Source: Candidatus Scalindua sp. (GTDB lineage Bacteria; Planctomycetota; Brocadiia; Brocadiales; Scalinduaceae). From it: 64,000 nucleotides of DNA. Made by a program: the position numbers and the translations under genes. The stretch lies in the NCBI GenBank assembly GCA_021776915.1, contig JAIQZU010000021.1, forward strand, positions 1 to 64,000, in the 5' to 3' direction. Below, piece by piece: positions 43,094 through 51,429 of the stretch. Each line of letters begins with the position of its first letter. Position 1 is the stretch's first letter. Under the pieces are notes generated by a model. That model was not told the origin of the DNA. It did no database searches and saw only the letters and a program-made list of their open reading frames with translations.

Positions 43094-44293
43094 CTATACC
43101 AATTGCGATAATAATGTCTTTACCGGAACAATCTTTGGAGTGGCACCACAAAAACAATCAGCGTCAATATAGCCCAGAGAAAAAACAGCCTGAAATGCAT
43201 GAGGCGCTTTTATCTTTTTTTGAAAGTAAATCAAGCTTTTACTTACAGACCTTTGTTGGTCAAGCTTAACTTCAACTAAAAACCATGGTTTCTGGTTTTT
43301 AACAACTAAGAAGTCAACCTCTCGTTTATCCTTGTCACGAAGAAAATACAGATTGTAATCACCAAACCCGTTATCAATCCACCAATGGACGGCCTTCAAC
43401 AAATGCGATGCAACAAAGTTTTCCATTTTTGCCCCATTATCATCTATATTAGACCAATCCCAAAGATATATTTTAGGCTGCTTAAGTAATGATCTTGATA
43501 TATTGCTTGACCATGGCTGGATTGTAAAACAGTAATATAAAGATTCCAGGATTTTTATCCATCGGCGTATGGTATCTACTGATACCCTTACTCTTAGAGC
43601 AAGGTTAGAATAATTTGTTAATTGCCCTGTTTGATTTCTCATGATTTCAGCTAAAAGCTCAATCTGATATATTTCCTGTACACGCGTAGTATCTCGTATG
43701 TCTTCATAAAACAACTGTTGTTTTCGCAAATTCTTCCATCGATTTGAAAATCTCACGTTTGTCTTCAAGAACGGTTCAGGAAAACCTCCAAATTTATATA
43801 ACGAATCGAATCTTTTATTGTCTATTGATAATGGAGTATGTATTTCTTCATCAGAAAACTCTGGTTCTACAATTTCTCTGATTGAAAGAGGATGCAGACG
43901 ATGAAGAAAATAGCGGCCCATCAAACTATCTCCACCCCGTTTAAAAACGTCCAACCTTGAACTTCCCGTTACGATGATCTTTGTGTTATCACCATAAACA
44001 TCAAAGAAGCCTTTTAGAAATTCTTTCCATTTTGAATATTTATGAATCTCGTCGAAAATAACGATCTTATATTTTTCCTGTAATTTATTAAGGCCTATTT
44101 CTTCTCCAATCTTACCGGGTCCACCAATGATTAATGTACGGTGATCCTGGTTGTCCCAGTTAAAATATTCATATTCAGACACTAATTCTTTACATAAAGT
44201 TGTTTTACCAACTTGCCTTGGACCTACTACAAAAATCATCTGTCTGAATTGTTCTATATGTTTATGCAGAATTGAAGAATATGATCTTTTCAT
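43094..44293 (-). CDS. AAA ATPase with DUF4143 domain
   Basis: 399 residues: AAA_14 ATPase with Walker A VGPRQVGKTTL, Walker B IVIFDEIHKYSKWK and sensor ITGSSRLDVF, then an interdomain helical part and a C-terminal DUF4143 region with a nuclease-like REVDFLVVKNQKPWFLVEVK (D...ExK) motif. Such proteins are widespread, mobile and of uncertain role; links to toxin-antitoxin-like systems and to defence have been suggested. It is encoded opposite to the nifS-like gene and lies between that gene's 3' end and a copy of it. Confidence 0.9.
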   Translation of the reverse strand: MKRSYSSILHKHIEQFRQMIFVVGPRQVGKTTLCKELVSEYEYFNWDNQDHRTLIIGGPGKIGEEIGLNKLQEKYKIVIFDEIHKYSKWKEFLKGFFDVYGDNTKIIVTGSSRLDVFKRGGDSLMGRYFLHRLHPLSIREIVEPEFSDEEIHTPLSIDNKRFDSLYKFGGFPEPFLKTNVRFSNRWKNLRKQQLFYEDIRDTTRVQEIYQIELLAEIMRNQTGQLTNYSNLALRVRVSVDTIRRWIKILESLYYCFTIQPWSSNISRSLLKQPKIYLWDWSNIDDNGAKMENFVASHLLKAVHWWIDNGFGDYNLYFLRDKDKREVDFLVVKNQKPWFLVEVKLDQQRSVSKSLIYFQKKIKAPHAFQAVFSLGYIDADCFCGATPKIVPVKTLLSQLV

Positions 44294-44431
44294 TGTGAGT
44301 CCAATATTACAGAAAACATGAAGAAAGGCAAGACCATTTTACGATTACCACTATATTGGTTGCGACTAATGTACGATTTTACTAAATTAGGTCGGATTAG
44401 TATTTATAACACACAGATTCTCATTGAAGTA

Positions 44432-44589
44432 CAATCGGGGTAGATGATGCGGTGGCTCAGGGGTCGATACTCTTCAGTCTGGGAATAGATAATTCTGAAG
44501 AGCACATTGAATATGTCTTAGAGACACTCCATCCTATAATAAAAAGGCTGAGAGAAATGTCTCCGTTATATGAGGACAGTCAGGCCTGA
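44432..44589 (+). repeat. extra copy of the nifS-like 3' end
   Basis: CAATCGGGGTAGATGATGC through GAGGACAGTCAGGC with four base differences in 154. Frame and stop codon are kept; changes are two synonymous and one Pro to His codon. No start codon. The remainder of 44294-44431 and 44590-44640 shows no gene. Confidence 0.95.
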
Positions 44590-44663
44590 ATTCCAATATG
44601 TTAACATAAATCTGATGGGGAACATTTATTGGATTTTAGATTTCAGAATTCGGATTTCAGATT

Positions 44664-45021
44664 TTATTTAGTTTTCTTAGCTGTTTTGATAGATGCAACA
44701 GTAATGGCCAAAAGTTCATTAGCCTCTTTCATCAATGGTTCCAGTTTCTTAGATTCCATAATTTTTGCCTCAATCAAGAGTTGTGTAGGGTGGATTCGCT
44801 TCGCTTAATCCACCTTTCTTCTATGCCAAGTTCTTTACCATCACGCATTTGTCAATTATTGGTGGATTCGGCCTGTCGGCCTTAATCCACCCTACTATGC
44901 CTGAACGCAACAATTGTTTATCAAGCACATCTTCTGTTCTCCCTTTAGGCAATGATTCAACCAAGCAAATAACACGAAGCGCAAACTGCCTTGTCCTATG
45001 CTTCATATCATCCTTATTCAT
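44664..45021 (-). pseudogene. four-helix-bundle gene broken by a mini-element
   Basis: The 5' part reads MNKDDMKHRTRQFALRVICLVESLPKGRTEDVLDKQLLRSG, the normal start of the family. The 3' part reads LLIEAKIMESKKLEPLMKEANELLAITVASIKTAKKTK. The middle helices are missing and replaced by the inverted-repeat element at 44785-44895. Flanks carry the same GAAATCTGAAATTCG-type AT-rich inverted sequences as the intact four-helix cassette at 33918. Confidence 0.82.
44785..44895. mobile_element. 111-base MITE-like element with 12-base terminal inverted repeats
   Basis: Begins GTAGGGTGGATT and ends AATCCACCCTAC, perfect inverted ends. Each end continues into its own hairpin (GGTGGATTCGCTTCGCTTAA and GGTGGATTCGGCCTGTCGGC types). 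It has no coding capacity and sits inside a four-helix gene. A clear target duplication is not seen. A single-arm relative occurs at 28449-28478 and at 45065. Confidence 0.8.
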
Positions 45022-45084
45022 CTCTTATTCCATTCCGCAATCCGAAATCTGAAATTCGCAATTGTGTAGGGTGGGTCAGGTTTT

Positions 45085-45453
45085 CTATTTTTTTCTCATT
45101 GTAATGTCAACAAGTACACTTGTCTCCAGATAGTTGAGATCAACAGGTTTGGTTATGTACTCATCAGCACCCTTCTTAAGGGCATCTTTAGCTACGCCTT
45201 CGTCCTTTACGGCAGTAACCATTATGATGCCTATTTTATCGTCAAATTGCCTTATACGCCTCAATACCTCCATGCCATCCATTCCAGGCATTCTTATGTC
45301 GAGGAGCATTATGTCAGGTTTTAAGTTCTTCACCTTTTCCAATGCATCCTCTCCACTATAAGACGTAATAACTTCATATCCCTTTTTTTCCATAAATCTC
45401 GCAATCGGATCACATGCCCATACCTCGTCATCTACAACTAATATCTTGCTCAT
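45085..45453 (-). CDS. single-domain response regulator (CheY-like)
   Basis: 122 residues from the ATG at 45453, which has a perfect AAAGGAGGT seven bases upstream; the longer frame to 45477 is not needed. Receiver domain only: ILVVDDEVW, phospho-Asp in IMLLDIRMPGMDG, Thr in MVTAVKD, Lys in ITKPVD. It follows the large histidine kinase gene in the same orientation by about 225 bases and is probably its phosphorylation partner. It has no output domain. Confidence 0.9.
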   Translation of the reverse strand: MSKILVVDDEVWACDPIARFMEKKGYEVITSYSGEDALEKVKNLKPDIMLLDIRMPGMDGMEVLRRIRQFDDKIGIIMVTAVKDEGVAKDALKKGADEYITKPVDLNYLETSVLVDITMRKK

Positions 45454-45678
45454 ATGATGTACCTCCTTCTTTATCAAAGGTTCTTTTCATTCCCACGCAA
45501 AGCTAATCATCAATTATATATCGACGTTTATTGAATATTATTCTTCCTCCTTACTGTCACTACGTTGACAAAGCTATCTATCATAATGTTACTTCGCTTC
45601 CGTCATGTATAGTGATTTGTTGTCATCCTGCTGCTATCAATGACTATTTATGACATCATAGCTAAATGACTTAATTCT

Positions 45679-48600
45679 TCAATCTTTAATGGGTAAATCT
45701 ATTATAAACGTTGCCCCTTTCCCTTCTTTGCTGTTTACACTCATTTTTCCTCCATGGTTTTTTATTATCCCGTATGATATACTGAGGCCAAGACCGGTTC
45801 CCTCGCCTTCCACCTTTGTAGTGAAAAATGGATCAAATAAATTACCAATGTTTTTCTCCGAAATACCTTTGCCTGTGTCATTAAATTTTATACTTACAAA
45901 GGGTTTTCCTCGTTTTTCTATACTTTGTGTACTAATTGTTAAATTTCCACCCTCTGGCATGGCATCCTTCGCATTGGTTATCAGATTTAGAAATACCTGT
46001 CTTAATTCATTACCACTTGCCATAAGCTTTGGTAAACCCTCTTCAAATCTCGCTAATACCTTTATATTTTTTAACTTTATCTCAGGCTCAGTAATGGTTA
46101 ATATATTTTTTAATAAATTATTTATTTCAACCTCTTCAACTTGTAATTTTCCTCTTCGTGAAAACCCCAACAAACTGTCAGTAATCTTAACAATACGATC
46201 AACCTCCTCCAGGATTTTTTTCAAGTCCTTTTCTGTCTTTGAACCCTTTTTTGTATCCGTCAACAATAATTGAGCATAAGATGAAATGATATTTAAAGGA
46301 TTTAATATCTCGTGGGATACGCCTGCTGTCAGCTTCCCAAGAGATGCCATTTTATATGACTCCTTTAAATTCTTTTCCATCTCTTTGCGCTTTGTGCTGT
46401 CGCGTAGAATACCAACGAACATGCGCTGCTCACCTATACGCATCTCACCGACCCCTAATTCCATTGGGAAGGTCTTACCATCAGAGCGTAAACCCAGTAC
46501 CTCGCGCGGACCAATGCCGATGATGCATCCTTTTCCAGTACTGATATAGTGCTGGAGATAGTCGTCATGTTCACTGTGATATGGTTCCGGCATCAGCATC
46601 TTGATGTTTCGGCAGATGGTTTCAGCAGCGGTGTAGCCAAATAGTTTCTCTGCTGCCGGATTAAATGATTTGATAATTCCTTTTTCATTGATGGTAATGA
46701 TGCCGTCTGCTGAATTATCAACAATAGAACGGAATTGAATCTCCATCTCCTTGCGTTCAATTGCCTCAGCAAGCACATTTGCGATAGCCTGGAGGAAGTA
46801 GGCGTCGTTTTTATCGAATGCTCGTTGTCTGCTTGTATGCACTCCCAGTACACCAAAAGGGCGATTTTTACTCTGAATGACAACGCTCATTCCGCTAATC
46901 ACACCGTGGTCATTAAGCAGTTGTGGTCCTCTGAATCGTGTCTCCGTGCGGAGATCTTCAACTATTACCGGTTCATTGGAAAGCAGAGTATAGCCGGCCT
47001 GCGAATCAGTATTCGTTCCCACTGTTGCATGTCCCACGTACCCTTCCTTCCAGCCTACACCCGCTCGTAACAGCAAAGACTGACCATCTGGCAGGAGTTC
47101 CAATACCTTACAAAACTCCATATCTAAGGTATTGGCAACTATGGCAACGATTTCCTTCATCAGTGTGAAAAGATCGGTGCCTACTAATGCATGTCGGCCA
47201 ATATTAGTGATTTCTTCCTGCTGGTATGAATGCAACTGGAGCCTCTCTTCGGCCTGCTTTCTCTCAGTAGTATCCCTCATAACCTGAACAGTGCCAACAA
47301 ATTCACCTTTATTATCAAAACGGGGGAAGCTTGAGATACTAAAGATACCACCCAAACAGCGTACTTCTATCTCATATGTAACAGGTTTCAAGTCTTTAGG
47401 CATCCCAATTACTGCGCATTTGCTTAAATCCTCTTTCTTAATTTGCTGGAAAATCTCATAACATTTCTTCCCGAGAATTTCTTCAGGTTTTACCTTAAGC
47501 CCTTCTAATAAAGCCTTGTTGCACCTTATTAATCGGCAGTCTTTGTCCCACAGGATGATTATGTCTCTCACTGAATCAAACGTTGATTCCCAGTCTTTTC
47601 TACCCTCTTCAATATTCTTCATTGATTTACCAAGCTGTATACGCATTGTTTCAAACGAACTGGCCAGAGCGCCTATTTCGTCTTTTCTGGATATCTTAAT
47701 CTTATGTCCCAAATCTCCGCCCGCAATCCTATCGGCTCCATGCGCCAGTTTCCAGATAGGCCTCGATATTGAAATGGCAAAGACAATACTTACACCGATT
47801 ATTATAGCAGCACTAACGAGCACTATTATTATTGCAATGATAGTCAAGATCCTAAAAGGAGCAAAGATCTCTTTTTTATCTTTCTTTGCCACCAGTCCCC
47901 AATCCATCATTGGAAAATGCTGATAAGCAGACACGACATCTACACCCCTGTAATCATGGGCTATAACCGTTCCGCTACCTCCTTTTAACGCCAATCGCAT
48001 TGGTTCTGCCTCATGTGAATTCATACGAACAGACAAATTGAGGGGAGCGTCGGGTACATACCGCAGTGATGTCAAGAATACGATATTATCTCCACTTTTC
48101 ATCCCTAACAACACCTCTCCAGATTCTCCCATCTCGATATGTGTAGTTGTAATCTCATTCAGGACAGCTAAGTTGTAATGGTTAATTAAAATGCCTGATG
48201 GCCTGACGTCCTCCAAGGAGGTAATTGGACAATAAATATCTAAAATAATTTCTTTCAGATAAGGATTGTAATGGGGTGCACTTATATATGGTTCGTCATA
48301 GATTTTATCTATGTTTCTCGTAAATACTTCCTTGGTATATACCTCCTTTTCAATAAGCTTTTCGTTAGTGGACGCTACAACCTTGCCATTCAGGTCAAGA
48401 ATATCTATTTCCATAATATGATGATCCAGAGGCTTTTTGCTCGCCGAGAGGTGTTCATTCAGGGCAATAGTAGCTTCTTTTCTGCTATGTAAGTCACCAT
48501 GATTTATAGTATAGAGACTGTCTCTTATAAACCCGTCGGAGCTGAAATCTACGGTCCGATCTCTTTTTGCATGCAGGATGGACAGGACATGATACTTCTT

Positions 48601-48777
48601 GGACACGGCAATTGCTGTTAGGTCATTCAGCTCATTTCTTGTTAGGATGCTTCTGGTATTGACGTAATATAACGTTGTGATTATGGCGATGGGTATGAGG
48701 GATATACAGAGTATAAACAGGAGTAATTTACTCTTTATACTTAAGCTCATGGATTTCTTTCCGGAAGAGATATTCAT
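45679..48777 (-). CDS. large membrane sensor histidine kinase (dCache-HAMP-PAS-GAF-PAS-HisKA-HATPase)
   Basis: 1032 residues from the ATG at 48777, chosen because AAAAGGAG lies 11 bases upstream; the further open frame to 48819 is repeat sequence. Order: TM about 15-35, periplasmic dCache, TM about 315-340, HAMP (SRPIWKLAHGADRIAGGDLG), PAS, GAF (about 530-690), PAS (DGIITINEKGIIKSFNPAAEKLFGY), HisKA with phospho-His in GVSHEILNPLNIISSYAQLL, HATPase with FLNLITNAKDAMPEGG, FNDTGKGIS and GTGLGLSIS. No receiver is fused; the CheY-like gene follows. The 5' end and ribosome site of this gene are duplicated at 50053-50138. Confidence 0.93.
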   Translation of the reverse strand: MNISSGKKSMSLSIKSKLLLFILCISLIPIAIITTLYYVNTRSILTRNELNDLTAIAVSKKYHVLSILHAKRDRTVDFSSDGFIRDSLYTINHGDLHSRKEATIALNEHLSASKKPLDHHIMEIDILDLNGKVVASTNEKLIEKEVYTKEVFTRNIDKIYDEPYISAPHYNPYLKEIILDIYCPITSLEDVRPSGILINHYNLAVLNEITTTHIEMGESGEVLLGMKSGDNIVFLTSLRYVPDAPLNLSVRMNSHEAEPMRLALKGGSGTVIAHDYRGVDVVSAYQHFPMMDWGLVAKKDKKEIFAPFRILTIIAIIIVLVSAAIIIGVSIVFAISISRPIWKLAHGADRIAGGDLGHKIKISRKDEIGALASSFETMRIQLGKSMKNIEEGRKDWESTFDSVRDIIILWDKDCRLIRCNKALLEGLKVKPEEILGKKCYEIFQQIKKEDLSKCAVIGMPKDLKPVTYEIEVRCLGGIFSISSFPRFDNKGEFVGTVQVMRDTTERKQAEERLQLHSYQQEEITNIGRHALVGTDLFTLMKEIVAIVANTLDMEFCKVLELLPDGQSLLLRAGVGWKEGYVGHATVGTNTDSQAGYTLLSNEPVIVEDLRTETRFRGPQLLNDHGVISGMSVVIQSKNRPFGVLGVHTSRQRAFDKNDAYFLQAIANVLAEAIERKEMEIQFRSIVDNSADGIITINEKGIIKSFNPAAEKLFGYTAAETICRNIKMLMPEPYHSEHDDYLQHYISTGKGCIIGIGPREVLGLRSDGKTFPMELGVGEMRIGEQRMFVGILRDSTKRKEMEKNLKESYKMASLGKLTAGVSHEILNPLNIISSYAQLLLTDTKKGSKTEKDLKKILEEVDRIVKITDSLLGFSRRGKLQVEEVEINNLLKNILTITEPEIKLKNIKVLARFEEGLPKLMASGNELRQVFLNLITNAKDAMPEGGNLTISTQSIEKRGKPFVSIKFNDTGKGISEKNIGNLFDPFFTTKVEGEGTGLGLSISYGIIKNHGGKMSVNSKEGKGATFIIDLPIKD

Positions 48778-48827
48778 TTTATTACAAACTCCTTTTTTGG
48801 AGTGCAGTGACCGTGTCACTGCTTTGA
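48741..48827. repeat. kinase 5' end plus half of a TGGAG mini-element (native copy)
   Basis: About 86 bases nearly identical to 50053-50138. It includes the kinase start, its ribosome site and the first arm of the TGGAG element, which begins directly at the ribosome site. Confidence 0.9.
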
Positions 48828-48885
48828 ATTATAGGGACACAATACTTAATAATTCCTACCAAATAAATTGTTGCCTGCCTGTGTT

Positions 48886-48962
48886 TGTAAATGTATGTGA
48901 AAATCTTACTCGTATAAACGAATAAGACTATCTTTTTGATGATATTTAAAATGTGGTAAAAG
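48886..48962. repeat. 77-base direct repeat upstream of the kinase (copy 1)
   Basis: About 89 percent identical to 49559-49635. Contains the dyad TCGTATAAACGA; the other copy has TTGTATAAACAA, a compensated change that keeps the dyad. Confidence 0.85.
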
Positions 48963-48989
48963 TAATTTTTTCAAAACAAAGCCATTTTG

Positions 48990-49502
48990 TCAAAATCCTA
49001 TCTTGCCTTTAGGTTTCTCCGGTGGTTCCAGCAGTTTTTTTATAGCATCAAAGACAATCTTGAACTGGTGATCGTATTTTCCTTCCATAGACTCAATCTT
49101 CCTTTGTAGATCCTTATGTGTAAGAATCATTTCTCGCAGTTTTGTAAATGTTCTCATGATCTGGATATTGGCATGGATGGCTCTTGGACTATTAAGGACG
49201 CCTGATAGCATGGCTACACCCTGTTCAGTAAAAGCATATGGGGGATAGCGTAATCCCATTTTATCAGTAGAATTGGAGGTGACAAATTGGCATCTCCAAT
49301 TTCCTAACTCTTCTTTTGATAGCTGAAACATGAAATCCTCTGGAAAACGTTCTATATTGCGTTTCACCTGGCGTTTTAAATAGCTTGTCTCCACACCATA
49401 CAATGCGGCCAAATCCCTATCAAGCATCACCTTCTTGCCTCTGATAAACAGAATCTTACCTTCTATGGATTCTTGTGGTATAAAAGATGTTGATTTCTTC
49501 AT
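48990..49502 (-). CDS. ORF6N-domain protein (phage antirepressor-like)
   Basis: 170 residues: ORF6N DNA-binding domain at the N-terminus (ILFIRGKKVMLDRDLAALYGVETSYLKRQVKRNIERFPEDFMFQLSKEE), AFTEQGVAMLSGVLNSPRAI in the middle and a coiled C-terminal tail. Such proteins come from phages but are common in bacterial chromosomes as mobile single genes. It lies between two direct repeats of 77 bases and inside a larger duplication of the kinase 5' end. Confidence 0.92.
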   Translation of the reverse strand: MKKSTSFIPQESIEGKILFIRGKKVMLDRDLAALYGVETSYLKRQVKRNIERFPEDFMFQLSKEELGNWRCQFVTSNSTDKMGLRYPPYAFTEQGVAMLSGVLNSPRAIHANIQIMRTFTKLREMILTHKDLQRKIESMEGKYDHQFKIVFDAIKKLLEPPEKPKGKIGF

Positions 49503-49558
49503 TTGTCGATATTCTGGGGACAGCGCCCGTATTTATTAGTGGTTGTTACGCCCAAGAT

Positions 49559-49635
49559 TATAAATGTATATGAAAAATCCTACTTGTATAAACAAGTAAA
49601 ACTATCTTTTTGAAGATATTTAAAATGTGGTAAAA
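49559..49635. repeat. 77-base direct repeat upstream of the ORF6N gene (copy 2)
   Basis: Sits about 57 bases before the ORF6N start, in the place where the other copy stands before the kinase. Carries a perfect dyad ACTTGTATAAACAAGT, which could be an operator or an RNA hairpin. Confidence 0.85.
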
Positions 49636-50052
49636 GAGATTTGTAGCAAATAGATGATTGAGGGATTAAAGAATTTAAGCATTAAGGAATTATCCCTGAA
49701 TCACTTCTTCTTTCGTTAACCATGCGGCATATTGGTGGTTATTATAAAAGAGTGGGGGTGTTTTGCAATATAAAAGATATTTAACCACGGAAAGACACGG
49801 AAAATCACTGAAGTTAAAAAAAAAAGAAATTTGGACGCGGATATACGCACCTTCCACACAAACCGGCGGGCAGGGGATAAATGCTGAGGTTAAAGGCAAA
49901 AGAAAAGAAATAAGATTCACGGCAGACCTGCTCGAAATAACTGGTTAGATGCATGCACGTAGTTCACCCTATAATTCTTAATGCTCAATATGAAAATCGC
50001 TCAATTTGTGATTAATATTTTAGGCGGTAATTAATTTACCCTTACATTGATA
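49636..50052. other. gene-poor region with short conserved intergenic motifs
   Basis: No gene can be supported. It contains TTAACCACGGAAAGACACGG (49779-49798), a motif often seen before accessory genes, a remnant-like minus frame ending TKEEVIQG near 49690, and degenerate GGATTAAAGAATTTAAGC repeats at 49662. Confidence 0.5.
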
Positions 50053-50166
50053 AGCTCATGGATTTCTTTCCGGAAGATATATTCATTTTATTACAAACTC
50101 CTTTTTTGGAGTGCAGTGACCGTGTCACTGCTTTAAAACGCATCATCACGGATGATGCGCTCCATA
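50053..50166. repeat. extra copy of the kinase 5' end with a complete TGGAG mini-element
   Basis: 50053-50138 repeats the kinase start region with about two differences; 50109-50166 is a full 58-base element TGGAGTGC...GCGCTCCA with its two inner stems. It precedes the 3' end of the next minus-strand gene. Confidence 0.9.
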
Positions 50167-50228
50167 AAAGCGCCTATTTTTCATTAACAAAATAATCGAT
50201 TACTAATAAAATTTTGGTATGTCAATTA

Positions 50229-51386
50229 TTACAGAAGATTGCTTATTGCTTTAACCTCAATCTGTTTATCGAGGTTAAAGTCTTGACTGCCGAAATAAAC
50301 CACTGTTCCCTTTTTCAAACCTAACTGGTCAAGGCTTCTTTTAAATCCTTTTAAATCCTCAATGTCTATCATGGTTGTAGTCTTTATTTCATATGCATGC
50401 AATCCCTTTTTGTCGTGAACGAGGAAATCTATTTCATCTCCCTGCGATGTCCTGTAAAAATAAAATCTTGCGCCGGATGACTCCCTTATATACTTGCGCT
50501 TCAACTGTTCAATCACAAACCCTTCAAAGCTGAAACCACGGTATGGCGATGTCCTTAATGCCTCAATGGATGAAACGTTTAGCAGATAATGAAGCAGTCC
50601 TGTATCACGAAAATACATCTTACTACTCTTTACAAGGCGCTTGCCGACATTTTTATAATAAGGAACAAGCTTATCAATTAGAAAGTACGTTTCCATCAAT
50701 TCAATATACCGGTTGACGGTGTGATAGCTTACCCCAAATGCTGATGCCGTCTGAGAAGCATTCCAGAGCTTTGCGTGGTTGTGCGCTACCATAATTAATA
50801 ATTGTATCTGCTGTTGTGAAGATATAGACGTTTTTAAAAGCGAAAGAACATCCCTCTCAACAAATGTTTTCACATACTGTTCCATCCAGACAAGGCGGTC
50901 ATTCTCATTCCGTAAAAGAGGTTCAGGATAACCGCCGTTCAGCCAGAATTTCTCCAATTTCATTTTGCGAAGTTTATTCGCCTCTGAATAGTCAAAGGGA
51001 TGGATTTCAATAAACCCCACCCTGCCGGCAAGGGTTTCGGATATATTCTTTACCAGTAGCGGATTGACGGAACCCAGCAGGACAATACGGCCTTTTTTGG
51101 CCCTCTTGAGGTCAACATAGCTTCTCAATGCCGGAAACAATTCGGATAAGATTTGCGCCTCATCTATTATGCAATGCTCTCCATACTGGCCAAGAAAAAA
51201 CTCTATGTCAGCCGAGGCTCTGCCGAAATCGGAAGGTCTCTCCATATCAAAATATCTCCATTCAGGCAATTCCATTTTTGCAAAGGTAGTCTTCCCTGAT
51301 TGCCGTGGCCCCACAACAACTACGATGGGAAACAGCTTGAGATATTTATTCAATTTCTCTGAGATTGTACGTTTTACCAAAGACAT
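50229..51386 (-). CDS. AAA ATPase with DUF4143 domain (second)
   Basis: 385 residues: Walker A VGPRQSGKTTF, Walker B CIIDEAQILSELF, sensor VLLGSVNPLLVKN, then a winged-helix-like segment (NASQTASAFGVSYHTVNRYIELMETYFLI) and C-terminal DUF4143 with GDEIDFLVHDKKGLHAYEIKTT (D...ExK). Related to, but clearly diverged from, the protein at 43094. No gene-end duplication flanks it on the right side. Confidence 0.9.
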   Translation of the reverse strand: MSLVKRTISEKLNKYLKLFPIVVVVGPRQSGKTTFAKMELPEWRYFDMERPSDFGRASADIEFFLGQYGEHCIIDEAQILSELFPALRSYVDLKRAKKGRIVLLGSVNPLLVKNISETLAGRVGFIEIHPFDYSEANKLRKMKLEKFWLNGGYPEPLLRNENDRLVWMEQYVKTFVERDVLSLLKTSISSQQQIQLLIMVAHNHAKLWNASQTASAFGVSYHTVNRYIELMETYFLIDKLVPYYKNVGKRLVKSSKMYFRDTGLLHYLLNVSSIEALRTSPYRGFSFEGFVIEQLKRKYIRESSGARFYFYRTSQGDEIDFLVHDKKGLHAYEIKTTTMIDIEDLKGFKRSLDQLGLKKGTVVYFGSQDFNLDKQIEVKAISNLL

Positions 51387-51429
51387 GTATGTATATTAGA
51401 GATATAATTTCTAATTTGCAAGATATTTT

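Noticed and set aside
48778-48819. N-terminal extension of the large histidine kinase
   Set aside because: These codons come from the TGGAG repeat element; the AAAAGGAG ribosome site lies downstream of them and fits the ATG at 48777.
49690-49948. Short frames on both strands between ORF6N and the second DUF4143 gene
   Set aside because: No recognisable motif beyond a few residues, no ribosome site, and the area is made of repeat fragments.
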